From Paenibacillus endophyticus (GTDB taxonomy: Bacteria > Bacillota > Bacilli > Paenibacillales > Paenibacillaceae): a DNA stretch of 64,000 nt. The stretch lies in NCBI RefSeq assembly GCF_014192395.1, contig NZ_JACHXW010000026.1, positions 1-64,000 of the forward strand. Reading direction: 5' to 3'. The notes beneath the pieces were generated by a model. It was given only the letters and a program-made list of their open reading frames with translations. It had not been told where the DNA came from and did no database searches. Shown in pieces: positions 43,372 through 51,818 of this stretch (positions are counted from its first letter, which is position 1; every line of letters starts with the position of its first letter). The position numbers and the translations under genes were made by a program.

Positions 43372-44226
43372 ATGCATAAAAGCATATCGAGTAAAATATT
43401 CGACGTTGTCAATATCGTGTTTCTATTGCTCATCGTCGTCTCGATGATTATCCCTTTTCTTAATGTAGCAGCGCTGTCGTTCTCTTCCAACTTAGCTTCT
43501 ATGTCTTCTTCGATCATCCTTTGGCCGAAGGAATTCAGCATAGAGGGCTATAAAACGGTTTGGGATCGATTAGATTTATGGCTGCCCTTTTTGAATAGCA
43601 GCATCGTTACGGTTGTGGGTACTGTTATGCACGTGTTGCTTAGTGCAACTGCTGCATATGTGCTCATTCAGCCGGGCTTGCCAGGCAAAAGGTTCCTTGT
43701 ATCCTCTATTCTTTTGACGATGATGGTTCCGCATGAAGCAATCATGATCCCTTTGTATATTGTGAATAAGGATTTAGGTTTGATAAACAGTTTGTACGCG
43801 CTCATTATTTCGGGTGTTGTTTCTGGATTCAGCATCTTATTGCTGCGGAATTTCTTTCAGCAGGTTCCCTATGAAATGTCGGAGTCGGCGAAAATTGACG
43901 GTGCTGGGGAGCTGAGAATTTTTCTAACGATGTATCTGCCTCTTGCTAAGGCAGGGCTTGCTACAGTCACTTTGTTTGAATTCGTAAGCCGCTGGAATCA
44001 ATTCATGGCTGCTCTATTATTTATCAACGACCAAAGCAAATATACGCTGCAGCTTGCGCTGAAAGCATTGATTATCGATACGGACTCGACGTCCAGCAAT
44101 TTCCTAATGACAACCAACGTTAGAATGGCGGGCGTGGTAATTGCCCTTATTCCGCTGCTGCTCATCTATCCTTATGTGCAAAAGTATTTTGTCAAAGGAA
44201 TCATGGTTGGCGCAAACAAAGAATAG
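43372..44226 (+). CDS. Sugar-type ABC transporter permease 2, operon 2
   Basis: 284 residues with six helices. EAA loop EMSESAKIDGAGELRIFLTM then YLPLAKA; C-terminus YPYVQKYFVKGIMVGANKE, the usual end of LplC-type permeases. Starts 18 nt after permease 1. No ATPase in the operon. Confidence 0.9.
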   Translation: MHKSISSKIFDVVNIVFLLLIVVSMIIPFLNVAALSFSSNLASMSSSIILWPKEFSIEGYKTVWDRLDLWLPFLNSSIVTVVGTVMHVLLSATAAYVLIQPGLPGKRFLVSSILLTMMVPHEAIMIPLYIVNKDLGLINSLYALIISGVVSGFSILLLRNFFQQVPYEMSESAKIDGAGELRIFLTMYLPLAKAGLATVTLFEFVSRWNQFMAALLFINDQSKYTLQLALKALIIDTDSTSSNFLMTTNVRMAGVVIALIPLLLIYPYVQKYFVKGIMVGANKE

Positions 44227-44246
44227 CTAGAAGGGACTGTGAGACA

Positions 44247-45560
44247 ATGGCCAAAGAAGAAGTGGTTATCCAGTACGCCATAGATCGCCTTGTTACACAT
44301 GGAGAGGAAAAGCAGTACATTGAAATTCCTTTCGATATGCCTGAGCATGCCATGGAGATTTATGTGAAGCTGGAAGTAACCCCCTTAGGCGAGGCAGGCG
44401 CAACAATTGATTTGGGACTTAAAGGACCGATAAGAATGCGGGGCTGGAGCGGCGGAGCAAGAACGGAGTTTTTTGTGAGCAGGAGAGAGGCAACGCCTGG
44501 CTATCTTCCAGGAGAGCTGGATGCTGGTCAGTGGGCGGTACTAATCGGTGCATATCGAATTCCTCAAGAGGGCTGCCAAGTTAGCATTCACATCCAAATC
44601 AAAGTGGATCAACCTCGATGGCTTAAGGGAGACCTGCATACGCATACGGTGCATAGTGATGGCAGCTACACGCTGGAAGAAGCTGTTCACATTATGGAAG
44701 ATTTGGGCTGTGATTTTATCGCAACCACGGATCACAACACGGTGAGTCAAAATTTCGCGCACCCCAACAATACGGAAGTCGTTCTCATTCCAGGTGTTGA
44801 GCTTACGACCAACTTCGGCCATGCCAATTTCCTTGGGGCAGTTGATCCAATCGCTGATTTCCGAGCTACACGCTTGGAGCATGTTTATCAATATTTTCAT
44901 GAGGCGAGAGGCAACGGTGCAAACATCGTTTTAAACCATACGCACTGCGATTATTGTCCGTGGGAATGGGGTTTCAATGTCGATTATGATTGGATTGAGG
45001 TGTGGAATGGGCCTTGGACTTCAAGAAACCGTCGAGCCTTGGATTGGTGGCATGAACAGCTTACGCTGGGTAGACGTATCGTAGCCATTGGCGGCAGTGA
45101 CACGCATCGCCCGGACCCTTGGGTCAAACATGCTATGCCGGCTACCTCGGTTTTTGCCGCCTCTCGGACTGTGAGCGGGATATTGGAGGGGATCGATAAA
45201 GGCCATGTCTTTATAAGCTGTTCTCCGCAAGGTCCAACGATCGAGATGCATATTGGATCATCAATGATAGGCGATATTGTAACGATAGATGAAGAAACTC
45301 TACTCAACACGTCAATAAAGGCAGTAAGCACGTTAAGGCAATTGAAAAAAGGCGACAGGATAAAAATCATTTCGAGCTTGGGTGTCGAGGAAGAGATCAT
45401 TGCTGAGGAATCTGGACAACTGTCTCACGACTGGCCGGTTTTGAACCGAATATTCTATCGTATTGAGATATGGCGTTATTCTGAAGAGATGGACAGCATG
45501 TTATTGGCTGCAATGAGCAATCCAATCTATCTAAAAATGAATGGAATGCGAAAGGAATAA
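44247..45560 (+). CDS. CehA/McbA-family PHP metallohydrolase
   Basis: 437 residues. The C-terminal PHP domain starts near residue 130 with KGDLHTHTVHSDGSYTLEEA (metal-binding H-x-H). IATTDHNT, LIPGVELTTNFGHANFLG, IVLNHTHCDYCPWEWGFN and AIGGSDTHRPDPW give the remaining His/Asp ligands of the tri-metal site. The N-terminal 125 residues form a beta-sandwich, as in CehA proteins. Family members include carbaryl and other ester or carbamate hydrolases and putative phosphoesterases; the natural substrate is not known. No signal peptide, so it would act inside the cell on what the importer brings in. Followed after 3 nt by the LacI gene. Confidence 0.88.
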   Translation: MAKEEVVIQYAIDRLVTHGEEKQYIEIPFDMPEHAMEIYVKLEVTPLGEAGATIDLGLKGPIRMRGWSGGARTEFFVSRREATPGYLPGELDAGQWAVLIGAYRIPQEGCQVSIHIQIKVDQPRWLKGDLHTHTVHSDGSYTLEEAVHIMEDLGCDFIATTDHNTVSQNFAHPNNTEVVLIPGVELTTNFGHANFLGAVDPIADFRATRLEHVYQYFHEARGNGANIVLNHTHCDYCPWEWGFNVDYDWIEVWNGPWTSRNRRALDWWHEQLTLGRRIVAIGGSDTHRPDPWVKHAMPATSVFAASRTVSGILEGIDKGHVFISCSPQGPTIEMHIGSSMIGDIVTIDEETLLNTSIKAVSTLRQLKKGDRIKIISSLGVEEEIIAEESGQLSHDWPVLNRIFYRIEIWRYSEEMDSMLLAAMSNPIYLKMNGMRKE

Positions 45561-45563
45561 GTC

Positions 45564-46598
45564 ATGAGCAAAATAGATGATGTGGCTAAGTTGGCCAACG
45601 TCTCCAAAGGAACGGTGTCTAATGTATTTAGCCGTAAACGCCCCATTAGCGCAGCAGTAGCCGAGAGAGTGCTGGAAGCATCCAAACAATTGAACTATAT
45701 TCCGAATCATATTGCCCGAAGCTTGGCAACGAAACAAACAATGACCATCGGATTGCATATCCCGTTTGTTAATCATATCTTTTTTAATAGCTTCCAGACT
45801 CACATAATTAGTGGAATAACCTCTCATGCGGCAACGAGAAACTATCGCATTTTACTGGATACGATTTCTCAGCAGGACTTGGACCTTCCGAATCATTCCA
45901 GTCTGCCGATGGATGGCGCAGTTATTATTGATCCTACGAAGGAGGATGAGCGAATTAAACTGCTTCATGGGGTTAATATGCCTTTTGTTGTGATTGGGAA
46001 GCCGTCCAATTCGGACATAGAAGAATTCACATATGTCGATAACGACAATGTGCAGATCGGATATGATACATGTAAATATTTGATTGAAAAAGGGCATAAG
46101 CATATTATGTTCCTCAACGCGCCTGAGGCGATGACTGTTTCTGTAGATCGGAAAAAGGGCTTTGAAAAGGCATTTGAGGAACATCATGTTGAGCAGCAGA
46201 GTTACTTCCACCATTTTAAACCGAGCTTAAAACAAGAATCCGTTGATTTTGGCTATAATAAGACGCTGGAGATGCTAGGGGATCTCCAATTAAAGGTGAC
46301 GGCGATTATTGCGGATGATGATCAATTAGCAATGGGGGTGCTTCGGGCACTATCTGCTTTAAAGCTGGCGGTTCCTGAAGAAATGTCTTTAATTGTTATT
46401 AGCGGCGATCCGTCTATAGCACAGAAAACAGAGCCGTTATTGACGACGATGGACTTGCGGCCGTTCTACTTGGGGGAAATGGCTGTTAATATGCTGTTCA
46501 GAAAGTTGAATATTGCGAAAGGCACCGTTTCGAATGAGACTATCGTACAAGCCAGCATTATTGAAAAGGGCTCTTGCCGCAGTATAATTGCGAATTAG
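45564..46598 (+). CDS. LacI-family repressor of operon 2
   Basis: 344 residues. Classical helix-turn-helix IDDVAKLANVSKGTVSNVFS then KRPISAAVAERVLEAS, with hinge NYIPNHIARSLATKQT. The sensor domain ends in DPSIAQKTEPLLTTMDLRPF then YLGEMAVNMLF. Unlike the twins at 5191 and 22451 it has the standard LacI hinge, so it should recognise the perfect palindrome at 40861. Last gene of the operon, 3 nt after the PHP gene. Confidence 0.92.
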   Translation: MSKIDDVAKLANVSKGTVSNVFSRKRPISAAVAERVLEASKQLNYIPNHIARSLATKQTMTIGLHIPFVNHIFFNSFQTHIISGITSHAATRNYRILLDTISQQDLDLPNHSSLPMDGAVIIDPTKEDERIKLLHGVNMPFVVIGKPSNSDIEEFTYVDNDNVQIGYDTCKYLIEKGHKHIMFLNAPEAMTVSVDRKKGFEKAFEEHHVEQQSYFHHFKPSLKQESVDFGYNKTLEMLGDLQLKVTAIIADDDQLAMGVLRALSALKLAVPEEMSLIVISGDPSIAQKTEPLLTTMDLRPFYLGEMAVNMLFRKLNIAKGTVSNETIVQASIIEKGSCRSIIAN

Positions 46599-46700
46599 AA
46601 AGAAATGGGTGCGAGATGCCCCATGGAACGGTACAATCTAAGTGGTCTTTTCGTATCCCGATCATGGATTAGGCTTAAAGCGGGAATGACCGAGAACGAC

Positions 46701-46735
46701 CGACAGGCAGCCGGCTTCTCGCCAGCTGCCTGTCG
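46701..46735. terminator. Hairpin between convergent genes
   Basis: cgacaggcagc pairs perfectly with gctgcctgtcg. No T-run on either strand, so termination strength is uncertain, but the position between converging genes fits. Confidence 0.5.
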
Positions 46736-46766
46736 TCGTGCTATTACGGTTCCGGCGGCGAGGCGC

Positions 46767-47567
46767 TCATTGCGGCGCAGTCCCGACGAACTCCTGCATC
46801 AGCTGATTGAACTTGTCGCGTTCGTCGTAGAACGAGCCGTGGCCGCTGTACATGAACGGCACGAGCCGCGAATGGGTAATTTTTCGATGCATCTCCTCCG
46901 CCTGGCTGAACGGAATGACCTTGTCATGAATGCCATGCACGATCAGCGTCGGCACCTGGATGCGAGACAGGTCCGCATTCAAATCAAAGTCCCGTAGCAT
47001 GACGATGATCGCTGCCGTCGACCAGCCGGCGGCTTGCATGCCCATCTGATTGAACCAGTCCGAGAATGGCTTTGTAATGTACCGGAAGAAGAAAATGTTC
47101 GTCACGCCGAGCATCATGTTCGCCCGGTCGTTCAACGTTTGCTTCAGCAAATCTGCGGCCGTCTCCTTGGTGAAGCCGCGCGGCGCCGCCGCATCGATCA
47201 GTACGAGCTGGGATACGCCGCCGCCATTGTACCGCACGATGTATTTGATCGCAATCGCGCCTCCGGTCGAATGTCCGGCGAGCACGAAATCTTTCAACTG
47301 CAGTGTATCGACGACGGCGCGGATATCGTCCGCAAGCCGCTCTAAATTATAGCCGTCGTAGGGTCGGTCTGACTTGCCGAAGCCACGCCAGTCGATGCCA
47401 ATGCAGCGGTAGCCCATACCCGGCAGCACGTCGTACTGATATTCGAACTGGTCATGGCTGAGCGGCCAGCCATGAAGAAACACGATCGTCTTGCTTCCTG
47501 CCGGGTTGATATCCTCTACATAGAGATTTACCCCCGGCTCTACTGTTACATAGTATCCCACCGTCAT
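46767..47567 (-). CDS. Alpha/beta hydrolase (haloperoxidase/esterase-like)
   Basis: 266 residues. VFLHGWPLSHDQFEYQ provides the oxyanion HGW motif. The nucleophile elbow is LAGHSTGGA (Ser100; most relatives have G-H-S-M-G-G). The acid is in VHGIHDKVIPF (about Asp216) and the base in YSGHGSFYDERD (about His244). A cofactor-free hydrolase or esterase of the epoxide hydrolase/haloperoxidase group; substrate unknown. It stands alone, converging on the LacI gene. Start ATG at 47567 has aggcaatg upstream. Confidence 0.88.
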   Translation of the reverse strand: MTVGYYVTVEPGVNLYVEDINPAGSKTIVFLHGWPLSHDQFEYQYDVLPGMGYRCIGIDWRGFGKSDRPYDGYNLERLADDIRAVVDTLQLKDFVLAGHSTGGAIAIKYIVRYNGGGVSQLVLIDAAAPRGFTKETAADLLKQTLNDRANMMLGVTNIFFFRYITKPFSDWFNQMGMQAAGWSTAAIIVMLRDFDLNADLSRIQVPTLIVHGIHDKVIPFSQAEEMHRKITHSRLVPFMYSGHGSFYDERDKFNQLMQEFVGTAPQ

Positions 47568-47997
47568 TGCCTCCGCGAATCAAAATCCTATCCCGATAAG
47601 ATACGCGCTCAGCGCCTAAACGTGAATGTGACCGTCGTGTCGAAACGGTAGGATGCTTTTATCTATTTCGACGAGACGCACGCTCTTGCTCCGTTGTCTC
47701 TTGAAACCTCCCACACCTACTAAAAAATAGCTGAAGAAGTGGTCCACTGCTTTCGCAACCGTTGTCAGCAGCAAATAAAGTATTAGACTGGATGGCTTAT
47801 TCCACACGGCTTTTCGAATTGTACTATCGTCAGACTTCACAACATATGTGTTAAACTGAGACTGGAAATCGAAACAGCGACAGCCAAGGACGAGAAAATA
47901 AAGTCCTAGATGGCCAAACCACCAAACCAATACCGGAAGCGGGAGCTTCGCGAACGGATAAATGTGCAATCCAAACATGATAATTAATGGTTTATGA
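47568..47997. other. Intergenic stretch without a recognisable gene
   Basis: A minus-strand frame of 120 codons (47616-47978) has unusual composition and no motif, and no plus-strand frame looks coding. Nothing further seen. Confidence 0.4.
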
Positions 47998-48029
47998 AGA
48001 CGAGCGCTTTTTACGGCTCGTCTCTTTTT
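47998..48029 (+). terminator. Rho-independent terminator
   Basis: agacgagc pairs with gctcgtct, followed by ctttt. No gene directly upstream on this strand was identified. Confidence 0.65.
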
Positions 48030-48066
48030 ACGTTATAGGGTGAGGCTAGGCTGGATATCTATCATG

Positions 48067-48132
48067 GTCAAAAAAGTACCAATGGAAAGTCATACCTCTC
48101 ATCTATGAATCCAATCTGGCTTCGCAGATAAT
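48067..48132 (+). promoter_or_regulatory. 48-bp activator element and -10 of importer operon 3
   Basis: gtcaaaaaagtaccaatgga starts a 48-bp block that matches 53780-53827 at 40 of 48 positions. gataat at 48127-48132, 60 nt after the motif start, is a good -10 hexamer. No proper -35 is visible, as for activator-dependent promoters. Confidence 0.6.
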
Positions 48133-48177
48133 AAAGTAAGCAAATGAATGATATTAACATTCGGAAGGTGATGAAAG

Positions 48178-49797
48178 GTGAAAAAAACTTTAATCTCAGT
48201 ACTAGCCGGGCTAAGCATATTGACTGCAGCCTGCTCGGGGAATGGCACTTCGACAGAATCGAACGTGCCGGCAGCAAATGTCGATCCGACGCAGGAGACA
48301 GAATCCAACGAGACGCAGAAACTCAGCCTGCGATTTATGATTCCGGTCGGCCCTGCATTTGCCAATTCCACATTTCCGGCAGCCGACAAGGACTTCGTTA
48401 AACAAACCATCGAAGAAAAATTCAACGTGGATCTGAAGCTGGATTATATGGTGGTCGGCGAGGATTACAAGAATAAGATGAACGTGCAGCTGGCAGGCGG
48501 GGATATACCGGATATCTTCATCGGTGACGGTGCCGCTTCGCAAAAGTATGCGACCGACGGACTGCTGGCCGACTTGACGACATATTTGAACGAAGAAACG
48601 ATGCCGAATTATTTCAAGTGGGTCAAACAGCAAGAGTTGGACTCGTACCAATTGGAAGGGACGGGCTTTAACCGGGGAATCCTCCCCTTCATGCGTAATC
48701 AGTTCCCGGCATGGTACGTGCGCAAGGACTGGTTAGACAAACTGAATTTGGAGGTCCCGGCATCCTATGACGAGATGCTCGAGGCCATGCGTCAATTCAC
48801 CAATAACGATCCTGACGGAAATAACAAGAAGGATACGTACGGGTTCTCGACATCAGGCAACGGAGCCAGCATTCCTCTGGAATTCCCGCAATGGCTGGCG
48901 AACGGTTTTGTGGCTGACTTCCAAATCGCCAATGGATCGTTTGTGGACAATCGGACCGACCTAGGCGTTCAGAAGGTGATCGAGGATATTATCGCCATAA
49001 GCAACGAAGGCATCCTTGATCCGGACTGGTTCTTGAGTAAAACTCCGGGACATCTGGATAAAGCGGCACAAGGCAAAATCGGCATGTTCTTTAGCGGAGA
49101 TCAGAATGCTGCATTAGAAGGTGTCCCTAACAGCATTCAAGCGCGTACGAAGGCAATTAATCCCGAAGCGGACTGGCAGCCTTTTAATCCGTTCCCGGAC
49201 AAACCAGCGATCTGGAAATACGGAGTCCCCGAAGCCTCCATTATGGTCGGCAAATCCGTAGCGGAGCAAAAACCGGAGAACGTGATTCGATCGTTCGAGA
49301 TCCTGAACTGGCTGACCGGCGAGGAAGGGTATCTGCTGACTCATTACGGCCAAGAGGGCAAACACTACACGAAAAACGGCAATTCGATCACGCTCATCCC
49401 GGAGGCGTACGATGCCGATATCGCCAACGCGGGCAATTGGCTTGGCATCTATCGTTTCTTTACGCCGGAAGAGCCATCCGTGCTCGGATATGAAGTGATC
49501 GACCCGCGCATATCCCCGCGCGACCAGGCTATCGCGAAGACAGTGGCCTCGTTCCCGAAACATGACGCGCTTCCGCCGATCACGCTTGCCCCGCCAGAGG
49601 GTATGAACATCGGCGACCTTCGCAAGGAAATGAACAAGCTGCACATCAAGATGATCTTTGAAGATAAAAGTGCCGCAAAATGGCCAGCGTACCGCGAGGA
49701 ATTAATGACCACCTTTAAAGGAAGAGATATCTTCCAAGGGTATACCGACCAAATCAACGCGGCGCTCAAAGATAATAAATTAAGCGAATTCAAATAA
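48178..49797 (+). CDS. Extracellular sugar-binding lipoprotein, operon 3
   Basis: 539 residues. Signal MKKTLISVLAGLSILTAAC with Cys19 lipidated. Mature domain of the LplA/YtcQ type: LRFMIPVGPAFANSTFPAAD, GGDIPDIFIGDGAASQKYAT, FPAWYVRKDWLDKLNLEVPA, NNDPDGNNKKDTYGFS (calcium-binding-like loop also seen in related binding proteins). Start GTG at 48178 with ggaaggtg upstream. First gene of SBP-permease-permease-HK. It probably binds products of the SLH-anchored lyase at 53938, since both genes share the same upstream element. Confidence 0.92.
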   Translation: MKKTLISVLAGLSILTAACSGNGTSTESNVPAANVDPTQETESNETQKLSLRFMIPVGPAFANSTFPAADKDFVKQTIEEKFNVDLKLDYMVVGEDYKNKMNVQLAGGDIPDIFIGDGAASQKYATDGLLADLTTYLNEETMPNYFKWVKQQELDSYQLEGTGFNRGILPFMRNQFPAWYVRKDWLDKLNLEVPASYDEMLEAMRQFTNNDPDGNNKKDTYGFSTSGNGASIPLEFPQWLANGFVADFQIANGSFVDNRTDLGVQKVIEDIIAISNEGILDPDWFLSKTPGHLDKAAQGKIGMFFSGDQNAALEGVPNSIQARTKAINPEADWQPFNPFPDKPAIWKYGVPEASIMVGKSVAEQKPENVIRSFEILNWLTGEEGYLLTHYGQEGKHYTKNGNSITLIPEAYDADIANAGNWLGIYRFFTPEEPSVLGYEVIDPRISPRDQAIAKTVASFPKHDALPPITLAPPEGMNIGDLRKEMNKLHIKMIFEDKSAAKWPAYREELMTTFKGRDIFQGYTDQINAALKDNKLSEFK

Positions 49798-49806
49798 GGA
49801 CAACCG

Positions 49807-49836
49807 AAGAAAACCCTGGTGGCACAGGGTTTTCTT
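49807..49836 (+). terminator. Intra-operon hairpin after binding protein gene
   Basis: aagaaaaccctg pairs perfectly with cagggttttctt around gtggca. It would act as a partial terminator or mRNA stabiliser between binding protein and permease genes, as in other importers. Confidence 0.75.
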
Positions 49837-49874
49837 CCTATCGGCAGCCAGACTGGCGGCAAGGAGGAAACAGG

Positions 49875-50831
49875 ATGAACAAAACAATTGTGAGCGAGCC
49901 AATGAACACTGCTAAACCTATGGAATACCGAAAGTCGCTTCGGAGATTGTACCGGAGCAAATGGATGATGATCATGATGATTCCCGGACTGCTCTATTAT
50001 TTATTGTTTCACTATGTTCCCATGGCGGGCATCCTGATCGCCTTTCAAGATTACAACCTTTTGAAGGGCATAGGGGGAAGCCCATGGGTAGGATTGGATA
50101 ATTTCCGAATTATCTTTCAATCCCCCGATTTTCCTCTTATTATGAAAAATACGTTGGTTATTAGCGTCTATCGGATCGTGTTTAATATGCTTCCGGATGT
50201 GATGTTGGCGCTTATGCTGAACGAAATTCGTTCGCAATGGTTTAAGCGGGTCGTGCAGACGATTACCTACGGCCCTCATTTTTTATCTTGGATAATCGTG
50301 TATGGAATCGTTTTTTCCTTATTCGCGCCAGGCTCGGGATTGTTTACGACGTTCGTGCGAGACATGGGGTGGGGTGAGCTGAATCTGCTGACCGACGCCG
50401 ACTATTTCCGTCCACTCTTGATCGGCTCCGATTTATGGAAAAACGTAGGATTCGGCGCCATTATCTATTTGGCCGCTCTTGCCGGCATTAATCAGGAGCT
50501 GTACGAGGCCGCTGTAGTGGACGGAGCGGGAAGATGGCGACAGATGTGGCATATTACGCTGCCCGGCATCCGCTCTGTCTTCGTGCTCCTGCTTATTCTA
50601 AGGCTTGGCAGCATTCTCGACGCGGGTTTCGATCAGGTTTATATTTTCCTGAATGCCAGGGTATATGATGTCGGCGACATTATCGACACGTGGGTGTTCC
50701 GGCAAGGTCTCGAACAGCTGAATTTCAGCATCGCCGCCGCAACCGGGGTATTCAAATCGGTGATCGGTTTAGTCTTTATTCTAAGCGCAAACAAACTGGC
50801 CAAGAAGGTTGGAGGTTCAGGCATATGGTAA
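49875..50831 (+). CDS. Sugar ABC transporter permease 1, operon 3
   Basis: 318 residues (LplB type). First helix WMMIMMIPGLLYYLLFHYVP; EAA loop LYEAAVVDGAGRWRQMWHIT then LPGI. Closely related to the permease at 23664 (shared AGILIAFQDYN, TDADYF/TDNGLF region, LRLGSILDAG). Its last 7 nt overlap permease 2. Confidence 0.92.
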   Translation: MNKTIVSEPMNTAKPMEYRKSLRRLYRSKWMMIMMIPGLLYYLLFHYVPMAGILIAFQDYNLLKGIGGSPWVGLDNFRIIFQSPDFPLIMKNTLVISVYRIVFNMLPDVMLALMLNEIRSQWFKRVVQTITYGPHFLSWIIVYGIVFSLFAPGSGLFTTFVRDMGWGELNLLTDADYFRPLLIGSDLWKNVGFGAIIYLAALAGINQELYEAAVVDGAGRWRQMWHITLPGIRSVFVLLLILRLGSILDAGFDQVYIFLNARVYDVGDIIDTWVFRQGLEQLNFSIAAATGVFKSVIGLVFILSANKLAKKVGGSGIW

Positions 50832-51697
50832 CCAAATCAGACCGACTCGTCGACGCCCTGATCTATATCGTTTTGGCTCTGTTCGCGTTATCGACGTTAT
50901 TTCCGCTCTATTTCGTATTCGTAATGTCGGTAACGCCTTATACCGAGGTGCTTCGCAACGGTGGCTTTGTTCTTTGGCCAAGTTCCTTTACCTTTCAAGC
51001 TTACAAAGAAATATTCGCGAGCAGCCGCATACCAGATGCCTTGCAAATTACCGTTTTCATCACGGTTGTAGGCACTTTTTTGAATCTGCTCGTCACCTCG
51101 CTGCTTGCCTATCCGCTGTCGAAGAAATCGACGCCATGGCGCAACGGGATTTTGCTCGCGATCGTTTTCACCTTGCTGTTTAATGGAGGACTGATACCGA
51201 CCTACCTGGTCGTCAGGGAGCTTGGCCTGTACAACACGATCTGGGCCTTGTTTGTGCCGGGAATGGTATCCACCTTTAACTTCCTGATTATGAAAACGTA
51301 TTTCGAGAGTCTGCCCCAGGAGGTTGAAGAAGCGGCGCGTGTCGACGGCTGCGGCGATATCGCGACACTTGTGCGAATTGTGCTCCCGCTCTCGGCTCCC
51401 ATTATGGCAACCGTCGGCCTATTCTATGGAATCGGTCATTGGAACGAATATTTTAAAGGAATTATGTACGTGACGGAAAGGAATCTTGCACCAATCCAGG
51501 TCGTCCTGCGCAACATGATTCAGACGCCGAGTATAAGCCAAGAGCTGGCGGTCAACTCGACGAATCTGGCAATGCTGCCTCCGGAGACAATCAAGATGGC
51601 GACGGTCGCCGTCGCCATTCTGCCAATCGTGCTTGTTTATCCTTTTCTGCAAAAGTATTTCATCAAAGGTGTCATGATCGGTGCGGTTAAGGGATAG
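50825..51697 (+). CDS. Sugar ABC transporter permease 2, operon 3
   Basis: 290 residues (LplC type). EAA loop EVEEAARVDGCGDIATLVRI then VLPLSAP; C-terminus FLQKYFIKGVMIGAVKG. ATG 50825 with ggagg 9 nt upstream is chosen; upstream in-frame starts read through the end of permease 1 in a wrong frame. Overlap with permease 1 suggests translational coupling. Confidence 0.92.
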   Translation: MVTKSDRLVDALIYIVLALFALSTLFPLYFVFVMSVTPYTEVLRNGGFVLWPSSFTFQAYKEIFASSRIPDALQITVFITVVGTFLNLLVTSLLAYPLSKKSTPWRNGILLAIVFTLLFNGGLIPTYLVVRELGLYNTIWALFVPGMVSTFNFLIMKTYFESLPQEVEEAARVDGCGDIATLVRIVLPLSAPIMATVGLFYGIGHWNEYFKGIMYVTERNLAPIQVVLRNMIQTPSISQELAVNSTNLAMLPPETIKMATVAVAILPIVLVYPFLQKYFIKGVMIGAVKG

Positions 51698-51818
51698 AAG
51701 AGCGGCAGGCGGGAGCTTTTTTGGCAGCAGCACCCATTATTCCAATTCTATGTTAAGATAGGCACATTACATAGGATTAAAAGCCCTATGAACCGTTCTA
51801 ACCGGAGGTGTTTCAAGA

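Noticed and set aside
47616..47978. 120-codon minus-strand frame with hydrophobic stretches
   Set aside because: Odd composition, overlaps a terminator region, no homologous motif.
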